The notes below the pieces were generated by a model. That model was given only the letters and a program-made list of their open reading frames with translations. It did no database searches and was not told where the DNA came from. From CAZQDP01 sp964592375 (GTDB lineage: Bacteria; Bacillota; Clostridia; RUG12999), in NCBI GenBank assembly GCA_964592375.1, contig CAZQDP010000059.1, forward strand, positions 1 through 15,898: DNA of 15,898 bases, given 5' to 3'. Made by a program: the position numbers and the translations under genes. Position 1 is the stretch's first letter; each line of letters starts with the position of its first letter. Shown here piece by piece: positions 1-7,011 of this stretch.

Positions 1-944
1 TTATCATACCAGGAAACCAGCTTTACAAAATTATCATTCAGCGCAATTCCTGCTTTGATATCAAAAATGGAAGTTCTGGAATCGGTAATAAAGTCGCTGG
101 AGACCACTTCATCTTCGGTATAGCCCAGAATGCCTTTCAATTCACCATCCGCAGCTTTTTTAATTGCGGAAACGATTTCGGGATAGCTTGCGCCCTTTTC
201 CAGGCGGCAAGTTAAGTCAACTACGGATACATCAAGCGTGGGAACACGGAATGCCATACCGGTCAATTTGCCCTTCAATTCAGGGATAACAGCGCCAACA
301 GCCTTTGCTGCACCGGTGGAAGAAGGGATAATGTTACCTGCAGCGGCACGTCCGCCTCTCCAGTCTTTTTTGGAAGGACCATCAACCGTTTTCTGAGTAG
401 CTGTGGTTGCATGTACTGTTGTCATCAGACCTTCAACGATACCGAAGTTGTCGTTAATGACTTTTGCAAGAGGAGCTAGGCAGTTGGTTGTGCAAGATGC
501 ATTGGATACCACGTTCATATCCTTTTTGTACGCTTTATGATTGACACCCATAACAAACATGGGAGCATCATTAGAAGGAGCAGAAATGATAACCTTTTTA
601 GCGCCACCCTTAAAGTGAGCACTTGCACCGTCAATTGTTGTAAATACGCCAGTGGACTCTACGATGTATTCAGCGCCGCATGAGCTCCATGGAATTTCTT
701 CCGGCTTCATGCTAGCAAAGATGGAAATGGCTTTGCCATCCACAACCAGCTTGCCATCCTTAATTTCAATGCTACCTTTATACTGTCCGTGTATTGTGTC
801 ATAACGAAGCATATAAACCATATAATCGAGATCGATAAAAGGGTCATTAATTCCTAAAACCTCAACATTTGGATTTTCAATTGCTGCGCGAAACACCAGA
901 CGACCGATACGGCCAAAGCCGTTAATGCCAACTTTTGCAGTCAT
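1..944 (-). CDS. gap: Glyceraldehyde-3-phosphate dehydrogenase, type I (3' end cut by window edge)
   Basis: Phosphorylating GAPDH of glycolysis: converts glyceraldehyde 3-phosphate, NAD+ and phosphate to 1,3-bisphosphoglycerate in the cytoplasm. I translated the minus strand from the ATG at 944. Visible are the N-terminal Rossmann motif GFGRIGR (residues 9-15), the catalytic SNASCTTN with Cys151, the downstream VHATTATQK with the active-site His, and GAAKAVG. An Asp after the second beta strand (GIND) fits NAD rather than NADP preference. The ATG is preceded by GGAGG with good spacing. 314 complete codons are present and the frame is still open at base 1 (...KLVSWYD), so about 20 residues of a ~335-residue enzyme lie outside. 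The stretch FIDLDYMVYM followed by HGQYKG resembles the GapA/eukaryotic-type subgroup. Identity is certain; the subgroup is a recollection-based inference. Confidence 0.97.
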   Translation of the reverse strand, partial: MTAKVGINGFGRIGRLVFRAAIENPNVEVLGINDPFIDLDYMVYMLRYDTIHGQYKGSIEIKDGKLVVDGKAISIFASMKPEEIPWSSCGAEYIVESTGVFTTIDGASAHFKGGAKKVIISAPSNDAPMFVMGVNHKAYKKDMNVVSNASCTTNCLAPLAKVINDNFGIVEGLMTTVHATTATQKTVDGPSKKDWRGGRAAAGNIIPSSTGAAKAVGAVIPELKGKLTGMAFRVPTLDVSVVDLTCRLEKGASYPEIVSAIKKAADGELKGILGYTEDEVVSSDFITDSRTSIFDIKAGIALNDNFVKLVSWYD

Positions 945-981
945 GTGTAATTACCTCCATATAATATTTTTTCTATACTGT

Positions 982-1011
982 ATTATATTTTACATGATTT
1001 CATATTGTTAT
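982..1011 (-). promoter_or_regulatory. Probable sigma-A promoter for gap
   Basis: Read on the minus strand there is a perfect -10 TATAAT (plus positions 987-982) and an imperfect -35 ATAACA (1011-1006) with an 18-base spacer. Transcription would start near 975, about 30 bases upstream of the gap start codon and just before its GGAGG site. The -35 matches only 4 of 6 bases and the region is very AT-rich, so chance matches are possible. Confidence 0.45.
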
Positions 1012-1122
1012 ACAATAGCCCATTGATAAAAAAATAACGTAAAATGAGTAAATTTTTTATATAAAATGTTTAAAATACACTATTTTACATGAAAAACTGC
1101 AAAATGGAACACCTTAAATATG

Positions 1123-1143
1123 ATATGCATATAATATGCATAT
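1123..1143. repeat. Two tandem copies of the palindrome ATATGCATAT just upstream of yunB
   Basis: ATATGCATAT occurs at 1123-1132 and again at 1134-1143. Each copy is its own reverse complement, and the 11-base period equals about one turn of the helix. It sits 15 bases before the yunB start, overlapping where a promoter -10 would lie. CATATAAT at 1128-1135 resembles the -10 of the mother-cell sigma-E consensus (CATACAAT-like), but I see no convincing -35 at the expected distance. It could be an operator, part of a sporulation promoter, or chance in AT-rich DNA. Confidence 0.4.
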
Positions 1144-1158
1144 ATCGGGGGTGAGGGT

Positions 1159-1839
1159 ATGCGATTTTTCAGGCCATACCGATTCTGGTACATCAGTGGT
1201 CGCACAGTGGTAGGTCTTATTGCAATCGTTTTCATACTAATATTCATCTGGATACTCAATGTAAGGTTTATTTATTTGGCGAAAGATATCGCACAAAGCC
1301 GTGCGCAGTATCTAACTCTCCATGCAATTAATGAAACCATTAAGGAATGCTTTCAAAATGGCGGAGGGTATGAACAGCTCATTGTTATGCAAAAGGACAG
1401 TAATGGGTCTATTATGGCTGTCAATACCGATATTACCAAACTCAATAGCCTAAAAAGTATCATTTCCACAGGAGTCACAGAACGAATGAATGATATGGAT
1501 ACGGCACAGATTATGGTGCCCGTATCCAATTTACTGGGTATCAGTGTGTTTTCTGCCGTTGGGCCAAAAATTCAAATGAGAGTGGTGCCCCTGCCGGATG
1601 TTCAGATAGATTTTGAAGATCAATTCACCTCAGCCGGCATCAACCAAACCAAACTTGAAATTATGCTAAAGGTGAAGGTCAACTTATCTATCCTCATGCC
1701 GGCAATGCGGTCTGGCGCTACGGTGGCAACCACGGTACCGGTGGCGCAGACAATCCTCTTAGGAAATGTACCTTCGCAATATACCAATATTGAAACTAAA
1801 GCACCGGGAGGGGAGGAGGCACTAAACTTAGCGAACTAA
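1159..1839 (+). CDS. yunB: Sporulation protein YunB
   Basis: A 226-residue homologue of YunB, a mother-cell sporulation protein of Bacillus and clostridia made under sigma-E and involved in spore formation; its biochemical role is not established. Residues ~17-37 form one hydrophobic membrane anchor (GLIAIVFILIFIWIL) after a basic N-terminus. The family landmarks follow: an AINE helix (~56), a central MVPVSNLLGIS segment, GPKIQMRVVPLP (~134-145), SAGINQTK (~156) and the TTVPVAQTILLGNVP block near the C-terminus. The start has a GGGGGTGAGG ribosome-binding site directly upstream. The gene stands alone on the plus strand between two minus-strand genes. Its last 44 bases overlap, antisense, the end of the dprA-like gene, so there is no room for a private terminator. 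It is the clearest indicator that the organism makes endospores. Confidence 0.9.
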   Translation: MRFFRPYRFWYISGRTVVGLIAIVFILIFIWILNVRFIYLAKDIAQSRAQYLTLHAINETIKECFQNGGGYEQLIVMQKDSNGSIMAVNTDITKLNSLKSIISTGVTERMNDMDTAQIMVPVSNLLGISVFSAVGPKIQMRVVPLPDVQIDFEDQFTSAGINQTKLEIMLKVKVNLSILMPAMRSGATVATTVPVAQTILLGNVPSQYTNIETKAPGGEEALNLAN

Positions 1840-2737
1840 AAAGCTCGAAAATATTGTCTGTATATGCAACATCACCATGGGAAAGCGCTATGCCGCCCAT
1901 CTCAATGAGTGCACGATTGCCAGGCAAGTCAACCTTTCCAACAAATAGGGGAGACGCTCTTCGGCGAAGATTATCGGATGCACCGGCCCATGAGCCGCCG
2001 GTGCGAAAGCGAGCCCCGGTAACAAGTGAAAAATCACAGCAGCTGTAAATAAAATGGTTGCGCTCCAGTGCCGCCGGAGTTTCAAACGGAGAATATGGAG
2101 CGATGTGGCTGATATAAACCACCTGCCCTGCATTCATCGCCTCAGGATACTGCCCCGTGCGGTACTTATTGCTAATGCCGCAGGGAAGAAATATAACCAT
2201 GCTACCGCCATGATGAAGACAAGTCGATTGAAACTCGCTGTCTACCCCGCGGGCACCGCCGGATACGCCAACGATATTGCCTTTTGCGCAAAGCTCCCCC
2301 AAGCGATGACTAAGGGAGATGTCAAAATCCGTTGTCAGTCTTGGGCCGCATACGGCAATGGCTCGCTCCTCGGTCAGAGAAAGCTTGCCATGGTAAAATA
2401 GTATCGGGGGCGCATAGTCACCTAATTTGATGCGCAGACGACTGGGATAACAAGGCTCATCAATTAAAACAGTATGTATTCCCGTTTGTGCAAGCAAAGA
2501 CAAAATGCCTTTTGCTCTATCAGCAGTTGCCATGAGTACTTTAAAACGGTTTAAATCCTTTTGTGGAATTTGGAGTGTTCGCAGCAGCACATTGTCATCC
2601 GAGCTGACAAGCTCCGATAAACGGATATTTTTTTTGTGCGCTGTCTGAATTAAAGCATTAACCCATATGGCAGAAAATCCGAATTTTTCAGTTATTTTAG
2701 AGTACAGTGCAGAGATGATGCTGTGTGTAAGTGTCAT
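1796..2737 (-). CDS. Divergent DprA/Smf-like DNA-processing family protein
   Basis: 313 residues with the Rossmann-like core of the DprA/Smf family, whose classical members load RecA on incoming single-stranded DNA during transformation. Core motifs are present but altered: IAVCGPR (~128-134) where typical DprA has VGSR, SGGARGVDSE (~159-168) for SGLARGID, GGSMVIFLPCGI (~177-188), and ERNHFIYSCCD (~227-237) for the RNR-I motif. After it, GGSWAGASDNLRRR (~249) and a GNRAL segment near residue 275 recall the DprA-like subgroup with a GGTWAGA motif rather than canonical DprA. The N-terminal ~90 residues resemble the helical SAM-like region. No C-terminal winged-helix domain is evident. The ATG is preceded by AGAAGGAA and a good promoter. 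The gene is not next to topA or xerC as canonical smf often is, so I give no symbol. DNA-uptake function is unproven; the family assignment is solid. Confidence 0.82.
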   Translation of the reverse strand: MTLTHSIISALYSKITEKFGFSAIWVNALIQTAHKKNIRLSELVSSDDNVLLRTLQIPQKDLNRFKVLMATADRAKGILSLLAQTGIHTVLIDEPCYPSRLRIKLGDYAPPILFYHGKLSLTEERAIAVCGPRLTTDFDISLSHRLGELCAKGNIVGVSGGARGVDSEFQSTCLHHGGSMVIFLPCGISNKYRTGQYPEAMNAGQVVYISHIAPYSPFETPAALERNHFIYSCCDFSLVTGARFRTGGSWAGASDNLRRRASPLFVGKVDLPGNRALIEMGGIALSHGDVAYTDNIFELFSSLSLVPPPLPVL

Positions 2738-2782
2738 CTAGGTTCCTTCTTTCCTTTCAGTTAAAAACGTATGTTTGCATAT

Positions 2783-2811
2783 ATTATACAACAACATTTT
2801 TATTTTGTCTA
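2783..2811 (-). promoter_or_regulatory. Sigma-A promoter for the DprA-like gene
   Basis: On the minus strand TAGACA (plus 2811-2806) and a perfect TATAAT (2788-2783) are separated by exactly 17 bases, matching 11 of 12 consensus positions. Predicted transcription starts near 2776, about 39 bases before the start codon. This indicates the gene is transcribed independently of the seven-gene run upstream. Confidence 0.72.
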
Positions 2812-2937
2812 CAATAATCATTCATCTTATTCCGACAAAAAATTGCTTTTTGTATATGGTGGCATGAATATGCAAGCAAAAGTGATGAAAAGAAGACTGC
2901 ATCATCTGTAAAAGGTTTACATTCAGCGGTGCACATC

Positions 2938-3690
2938 CTAAAAAATAATTAATTCAACGGGGCAATGGTCGCTTCCTAAAATTTGTGGATAAATGTTGGC
3001 TTCTTTTATTTGGTCCGCATACCCGTTAGAAACTAAAAAATAATCAATGCGCCAACCGGCGTTATTGGCGCGGGAATTAAACATATAGGACCACCAGGTA
3101 TAGGCATCCTTCTTTTCAGGATGAAGATAGCGAAAGCTGTCTGTAAACCCTGCATCCAATAGGATAGACATCTTTTCCCTTTCCTCATCTGTAAAGCCGG
3201 CGTTTTTGCGATTACTCTTGGGATTTTTAAGGTCAATTTCCTGATGTGCCACATTCAGGTCTCCACACACAATTACCTCTTTTTTTGCTCGCAATGATAG
3301 TAAATACGCTCTAAAATCATCCTCCCATTGCATGCGGTATGGAAGTCTTAAAAGCTCTCTTTGGGAATTAGGTGTATATACATTCACTAAATAAAAGGTT
3401 TCAAACTCTAGGGTAATAACCCTGCCCTCGTGATCGTGCGCCTCAATGCCAAGATCATACGAAACGGATAGAGGGAGTATTTTTGTAAATATTGCGGTTC
3501 CCGAATACCCTTTCTTTTCCGCACTGTTCCAATACTGCATATATCCCGCCAGGTCTATTTCAGCCTGTTCTTGCTGCATTTTTGTTTCCTGCATACAAAA
3601 AACATCTGCATCATTGTACTTTAAAAAATCCAAAAAGCCTTTACCAAGGCAAGCGCGAAGTCCATTCACATTCCATGAAACAAGTTTCAT
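2938..3690 (-). CDS. exoA: Exodeoxyribonuclease III (AP endonuclease)
   Basis: A 250-residue enzyme of the exonuclease III/APE1 family, which cleaves DNA 5' of abasic sites and removes 3' blocking groups in base-excision repair. All expected catalytic positions are visible: Asn7 in SWNVNG, metal-binding Glu35 in MQETK, Asp144 and Asn146 in GDLNVAH, and Asp241-His242 in GSDHCPV close to the C-terminus. The length matches bacterial ExoA. The ATG is preceded by AGGAGATG. It is the last gene of the seven-gene minus-strand run, 22 bases after the nitroreductase gene. About 200 bases separate it from the DprA-like gene, which has its own promoter, and I see no strong GC-rich terminator in that gap. 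Confidence 0.96.
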   Translation of the reverse strand: MKLVSWNVNGLRACLGKGFLDFLKYNDADVFCMQETKMQQEQAEIDLAGYMQYWNSAEKKGYSGTAIFTKILPLSVSYDLGIEAHDHEGRVITLEFETFYLVNVYTPNSQRELLRLPYRMQWEDDFRAYLLSLRAKKEVIVCGDLNVAHQEIDLKNPKSNRKNAGFTDEEREKMSILLDAGFTDSFRYLHPEKKDAYTWWSYMFNSRANNAGWRIDYFLVSNGYADQIKEANIYPQILGSDHCPVELIIF

Positions 3691-3712
3691 TTTTTCATCT
3701 CCTAGTGTCGTA

Positions 3713-4267
3713 TTATTCGTTACTTTGCCATGTGTTAAAGCTTACCATTTCCGCAAAAGCTTTTCGAGCCTTCTCGCGTGGCATCTCATGCAGTGGATAT
3801 CCAACAGATAGTACCAGTCGAATACGCTTATAAAGAGGAACGCCAAGTAGCGCCTTGAGCTTCTTTTCTTCAAAACTTCCCATGATGCAAGTGCCAAGAT
3901 TCATAGAGGCCGCGGCCAAACATATGGATTGAGCGGCAATGCCAATATCCATTTGTGCAAATGCTTGATCTTTAAACTTACCCCCGAATTTTGAGGAGAG
4001 GTTGGCATTTGATTCGACAATAACGATAAAAGCGGGCACACTCCAAACAAATTTATTCAAAGAAAATAGTTTATCCTCCAAAAACGGTGCCATCGCCATC
4101 ACGCGCTTTTTATCATCCACAATAATAAACCGCCAAGGTTGGCTGTTGCAAGCCGATGGGCTCATCATAGCGGCTTCTACCATTTTGACCAGTGCCTGCC
4201 GGTCCACCGGCTTATCTATGTACGCTCTACAGCTTTCTCTTTTGCGAGCAAGTTCTAAGAAATCCAT
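3713..4267 (-). CDS. Nitroreductase family protein (FMN-dependent)
   Basis: 184 residues typical of the small NfsB/FRase-like nitroreductase fold: FMN-binding homodimers that reduce nitro, quinone or flavin substrates with NAD(P)H. Seen are the N-terminal FMN-phosphate region RKRESCRAY (~9-17), the SACNSQPWRF loop (~38-47), the helix DIGIAAQSICLAAASMNLGTC and the C-terminal SVGYP. No iron-sulfur or ferredoxin extension is present. The start ATG follows AAAGGGTGATAAG, a good ribosome-binding site. The gene lies 40 bases after the metallophosphoesterase gene and 22 before exoA in the same run, so it is very likely co-transcribed. The physiological substrate cannot be read from the sequence. Confidence 0.92.
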   Translation of the reverse strand: MDFLELARKRESCRAYIDKPVDRQALVKMVEAAMMSPSACNSQPWRFIIVDDKKRVMAMAPFLEDKLFSLNKFVWSVPAFIVIVESNANLSSKFGGKFKDQAFAQMDIGIAAQSICLAAASMNLGTCIMGSFEEKKLKALLGVPLYKRIRLVLSVGYPLHEMPREKARKAFAEMVSFNTWQSNE

Positions 4268-4307
4268 CTTATCACCCTTTTCATTAAAATTGCTATCACC
4301 TCAAAGA

Positions 4308-5138
4308 TTACTTCAAAGGCGAAAGCGTAATGGCCACCACTTCAGGTCGATTAAAAAGTCTAGGCACGGAAACAGCGTTGCCAAGTCCCCGGCTTACAAT
4401 GAACAGTTTGTTTTTTCTGATGTATTTTCCGCCCGAATAGTCCGGTAGCCAATTGCCATGAGGAGAGCGAAGGCCACCTATAAAGGGAAGCCGTACTTGA
4501 CCTCCATGTAAGTGCCCCGCTAATACAAGATCAAATGGGCTGTCTATCAATGCACCCAGCATATTGGAACGGTGAAAAAGTAAAATGCCATATCCGCTCT
4601 GAATGCTTAAGGATAACTTACTGCGTGCTACGATTTTTTCTGCCGCTTCGCTATTCCACACGCCGGGATCTTCGAGTCCATAGAGGGTAATAGTATCACG
4701 TTCGCTATGAAGGGTTACCTGTTTATTTTCTAAAAGCACAATTCCTAAGGAAGAGAGCTTCTTTTGGTATTCATCAAAATGGTCTAACCACTTTTCATGA
4801 TTTCCGGAAATTGCATACACAGGAGCGATGGAAACACACTCGGATAGTAGCGCAAAAGGCTGGGACGTATCCGTAATGCCTTCGTCAATCATATCGCCGG
4901 TAAGCACAATGATATTTGGATTTTCTCTCCGGATGGCTTCTGATAGTGAAGGCCCAAAGTCTTTGCAGTGCAAATCAGACAATTGAATTATTTTATATCC
5001 ACGAAAACTTTCGGGTATTTCACCGCTTACAGTATAATGTGTGATACCAAAAGTGCCATTTTGCCAGGTGATAAAAGGTTTGTGCAGGATAACGGAAAGC
5101 AAGAGAATCACAACAACGATGAGTACAAACTTTTTCAC
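4308..5138 (-). CDS. Membrane-anchored metallophosphoesterase (YkuE/YaeI-like)
   Basis: A calcineurin-like phosphoesterase with an N-terminal hydrophobic anchor (residues ~3-18) that places the catalytic domain outside the membrane. Metal-binding motifs are complete: Asp55-x-His57 in SDLHCKD, Asp82 in TGDMIDE, Asn113-His114 in SGNHE, His189 in LFHR, and His209/His211 in GHLHGG. This resembles the YkuE/YaeI group, some members of which hydrolyse UDP-sugar-lipid or other membrane-associated phosphoesters; the substrate here is unknown. I chose GTG 5138 (276 residues) because AAAGGAG lies 8 bases before it. The in-frame ATG at 5156 would place that Shine-Dalgarno sequence inside the coding region and lacks a site of its own. 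It is the fifth gene of the seven-gene run, 33 bases after the cupin gene. Confidence 0.9.
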   Translation of the reverse strand: MKKFVLIVVVILLLSVILHKPFITWQNGTFGITHYTVSGEIPESFRGYKIIQLSDLHCKDFGPSLSEAIRRENPNIIVLTGDMIDEGITDTSQPFALLSECVSIAPVYAISGNHEKWLDHFDEYQKKLSSLGIVLLENKQVTLHSERDTITLYGLEDPGVWNSEAAEKIVARSKLSLSIQSGYGILLFHRSNMLGALIDSPFDLVLAGHLHGGQVRLPFIGGLRSPHGNWLPDYSGGKYIRKNKLFIVSRGLGNAVSVPRLFNRPEVVAITLSPLK

Positions 5139-5171
5139 AGCATTCGCTCCTTTCATGACCTGCCAAAAGTC

Positions 5172-5432
5172 TCATTCAAAAAGATAATGCTTTTTAACCG
5201 CCTTTTTCACTTCCCATACGCAAGAGAGCCCCTTTGGGAAAACCACATAATCCCCGGCACCAAAGGACACACTTTTTCCACCCGCTAAAACACACACCTC
5301 GCCCTCTAAAATGAGGCAGGTTTCTTTGCTACTATAAAACCAATCAAAGGTGGAGGGCTCGCAAGACCATATGGGGCATGCCTTCATCTTTTGTACTTCT
5401 TTTTCACTTGGCTTTTGAATGATAATATCCAT
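5172..5432 (-). CDS. Small single-domain cupin (cupin_3 / DUF861-like)
   Basis: An 86-residue single cupin domain. The features are those of the DUF861/EutQ-like cupin_3 group: WSCEPSTFDWFY near the N-terminus, CLILEGEVCVLAGG forming the first strands with the conserved EGE, FGAGDYVVFPKGL for the central turn, and a final CVWEV strand. The usual metal-binding histidines of larger cupins are mostly missing, as is common in this group, so catalysis is uncertain and a binding role is possible. The ATG follows AAAGGAGCATAGCA, an excellent ribosome-binding site. It is separated by 13 bases from the yjbQ gene upstream and 33 from the metallophosphoesterase downstream. Function unknown. Confidence 0.85.
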   Translation of the reverse strand: MDIIIQKPSEKEVQKMKACPIWSCEPSTFDWFYSSKETCLILEGEVCVLAGGKSVSFGAGDYVVFPKGLSCVWEVKKAVKKHYLFE

Positions 5433-5445
5433 TGCTATGCTCCTT

Positions 5446-5835
5446 TTATTGTATTTTTACATAATAGTGTCTGCTTCGGGGGCCATCAAATTCACAAAAG
5501 TATATTCCCTGCCATATGCCGAGCACCAGCTTTGCCTCTTCAATAATGAGGCTTGCGCTAGCCCCCATGGCAGAGGCTTTCAAATGCGCCGCAGAATTTC
5601 CTTCACTGTGTAAAAACTCCGCTCGATGAGGATATGCCTTGTCCAGTCCCAACAGAATATCCCGACAAACATCCGGATCCGCATTTTCATTGATGGTAAT
5701 GCCGGCAGTTGTATGAGAGCAGTATACCACACATAGTCCGCTTACAACGCCGCTTTGTGCCAAAGCCTCTTTGACCTTGGAGGTAATATCGTAAAGTCCT
5801 TGACGCTGTGTTTGTAATTGAAATTTTAAAAGCAT
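5446..5835 (-). CDS. yjbQ: YjbQ / UPF0047 family protein (secondary thiamine-phosphate synthase type)
   Basis: A 129-residue protein of the YjbQ/UPF0047 family, small trimeric proteins with weak thiamine-phosphate-synthase-like activity reported for some members; the true role remains open. The signature residues are all present: SHTTAGI (His41), INENADPD (Glu50, Asn51, Asp53), the SEGNSAAHLKAS segment with His84, and GIWQGIYFCEFDGPR near the C-terminus. The start follows AGAAGG with suitable spacing. It lies 17 bases after the UPF0178 gene and 13 before the cupin gene, so translation of all three is probably linked on one mRNA. Confidence 0.93.
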   Translation of the reverse strand: MLLKFQLQTQRQGLYDITSKVKEALAQSGVVSGLCVVYCSHTTAGITINENADPDVCRDILLGLDKAYPHRAEFLHSEGNSAAHLKASAMGASASLIIEEAKLVLGIWQGIYFCEFDGPRSRHYYVKIQ

Positions 5836-5852
5836 AAAAAACCTTCTTTCTA

Positions 5853-6290
5853 TTAACGCATTTGCTCTAATAGCAGAATGAAAGCCTCTCTAAACTGTTC
5901 ATTCTGCTGTTTTGTTCGCTTTTTCGGGCCTTTGGTATGACCTCCGCTTCGCCGCAGTTTCTGCCCTAAATGGCGCTCAAAGAGAAGCTTGTCCATATTG
6001 CTATCATCATATCTCATGCCATTTTGGTTGAGTGCCGCTGCACCTTTGCCAAGCGCCATAGAGGCAACCCCAAAATCCTGAGAAATGACAATATCGCCCT
6101 TTGCGGCTAAATTAATCAGCGCAATGTCTGCACTATCTGCGCCTTTCTCCACGGTAACAACGGTACTGTAATCATCCGCAATGAGATGACTTGTATTGCA
6201 AACCATCGTTACCGGCACCCCGAGTTTTTTGCACTCGCAGATAATAATTTCTTTGACAGGGCATGCATCGCTATCGACCAACACCTTCAA
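5853..6290 (-). CDS. yqxD: YaiI/YqxD family protein (UPF0178, DUF188)
   Basis: 145 residues matching the UPF0178 family, a PIN-like fold of unknown function widespread in bacteria. Diagnostic stretches are VDSDACPVK at the N-terminus, VEKGADSADIAL, GDIVISQDFGVASMAL, and the basic segment RRSGGHTKGPKKRT. The conserved acidic residues (Asp7, Asp9, the AD pair and QD) resemble a PIN-type metal site, so nuclease activity has been suspected for the family but not shown. Translation begins at TTG 6290, which shares the tetranucleotide TTGA with the stop of the upstream flavodoxin gene. GAAGGTGA lies at good distance. That overlap indicates translational coupling. Confidence 0.92.
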   Translation of the reverse strand: MKVLVDSDACPVKEIIICECKKLGVPVTMVCNTSHLIADDYSTVVTVEKGADSADIALINLAAKGDIVISQDFGVASMALGKGAAALNQNGMRYDDSNMDKLLFERHLGQKLRRSGGHTKGPKKRTKQQNEQFREAFILLLEQMR

Positions 6291-6829
6291 ATTGGGTCAC
6301 CTTCTCTGCCACTCAATATTTCCTTGGTGATGGGTGTAATGTTCTTTTTATCTGTGAAATCCACCGGTTTATCGTATAGATTGAGCATCCCTTTTTCATC
6401 ATCGGTGCGCTTGGCATGAGATTTTATTTTCAGTTTTAAAATCTGCATAAGAAGCTTATCCACAATCGTCAGTTTACCATAATCAAACCCGCCACGAAGC
6501 ATAAAAAAATGAATTTTCGCTTGCATTTCACCAGAAAAATTCGCACGAATAACCGACTGCACTGCATCTTCCCTCGCAGGAGAGACTGAAACGGCAAATA
6601 CAATTATTTTTTTATTTGAAATTTGTTTAAAATGAGATTTGATAAGACCAAAACCATGTATGCCGGACGCATACAGCCCGCCTCCATATACAATGGTATC
6701 GTACATCGCAAAGCGTGACGGATCAAAATCGTCCGAGCGGAACAAATCCGCTTTTACCGCCTCGCTTATCCACTTCGCATATTTTTCGCTATAGCCAGAC
6801 TTTGACTTATAAATTACAACTGTTTTCAT
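6287..6829 (-). CDS. Flavodoxin-domain protein (flavodoxin_5 / HemG-like)
   Basis: 180 residues with a flavodoxin fold: the first strand and FMN phosphate loop VVIYKSKSGYSEKYA (~4-18), then YDTIVYGGGLYASGIHGF for the second flavin-contacting loop, and IIVFAVSVSP for the central strand. The size and the GGFDYGKL segment after a GEMQAKIHFFMLRG strand resemble the flavodoxin_5 group that includes the protoporphyrinogen oxidase HemG. No haem genes are nearby, so that activity is only a possibility. The ATG has GGAG seven bases upstream. It is the first gene of the seven-gene run and its end overlaps the next gene by four bases. A promoter lies about 50 bases upstream. Confidence 0.86.
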   Translation of the reverse strand: MKTVVIYKSKSGYSEKYAKWISEAVKADLFRSDDFDPSRFAMYDTIVYGGGLYASGIHGFGLIKSHFKQISNKKIIVFAVSVSPAREDAVQSVIRANFSGEMQAKIHFFMLRGGFDYGKLTIVDKLLMQILKLKIKSHAKRTDDEKGMLNLYDKPVDFTDKKNITPITKEILSGREGDPI

Positions 6830-6876
6830 CTATCTGCTCCATCTTCATAAAAATTTAAATGTTTCATACTGAATGT

Positions 6877-6905
6877 ATTATACCAAAACTTATCTCCAAT
6901 AACAA
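6877..6905 (-). promoter_or_regulatory. Probable promoter of the seven-gene minus-strand run
   Basis: On the minus strand TTGTTA (plus 6905-6900) and a perfect TATAAT (6882-6877) are spaced by 17 bases; 10 of 12 positions match consensus. Transcription would start near 6870, about 41 bases before the flavodoxin start codon. Confidence 0.55.
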
Positions 6906-6922
6906 GATATAATAACTTTTTC

Positions 6923-6951
6923 TTGCATCTTATTTTATTTGATAGTATAAT
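6923..6951 (+). promoter_or_regulatory. Possible promoter of the iron-sulfur flavoprotein-like gene
   Basis: Perfect TATAAT at 6946-6951 with TTGCAT 17 bases upstream at 6923-6928; the -35 matches only 3 of 6. It points away from the minus-strand promoter at 6877-6905, the two being about 20 bases apart, back to back. The predicted start near 6958 leaves a ~50-base leader. Confidence 0.45.
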
Positions 6952-7011
6952 AAATGATAAACAGATGGCATACTATTTTGAAGCGAAATGTAACAAAAAA
7001 GGATGAAAAAT

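Noticed and set aside
1854..2401. Plus-strand and alternative minus-strand open frames inside the DprA-like gene
   Set aside because: The protein sequences show no domain, and they lie fully within a gene with clear family motifs, promoter and ribosome-binding site.
2835..2853. AT-rich hairpin ACAAAAA...TTTTTGT between exoA and the DprA-like gene, considered as the terminator of the seven-gene run
   Set aside because: The stem has one G-C pair per arm only and no GC-rich core. Too weak to call, and such repeats are expected by chance in AT-rich DNA.
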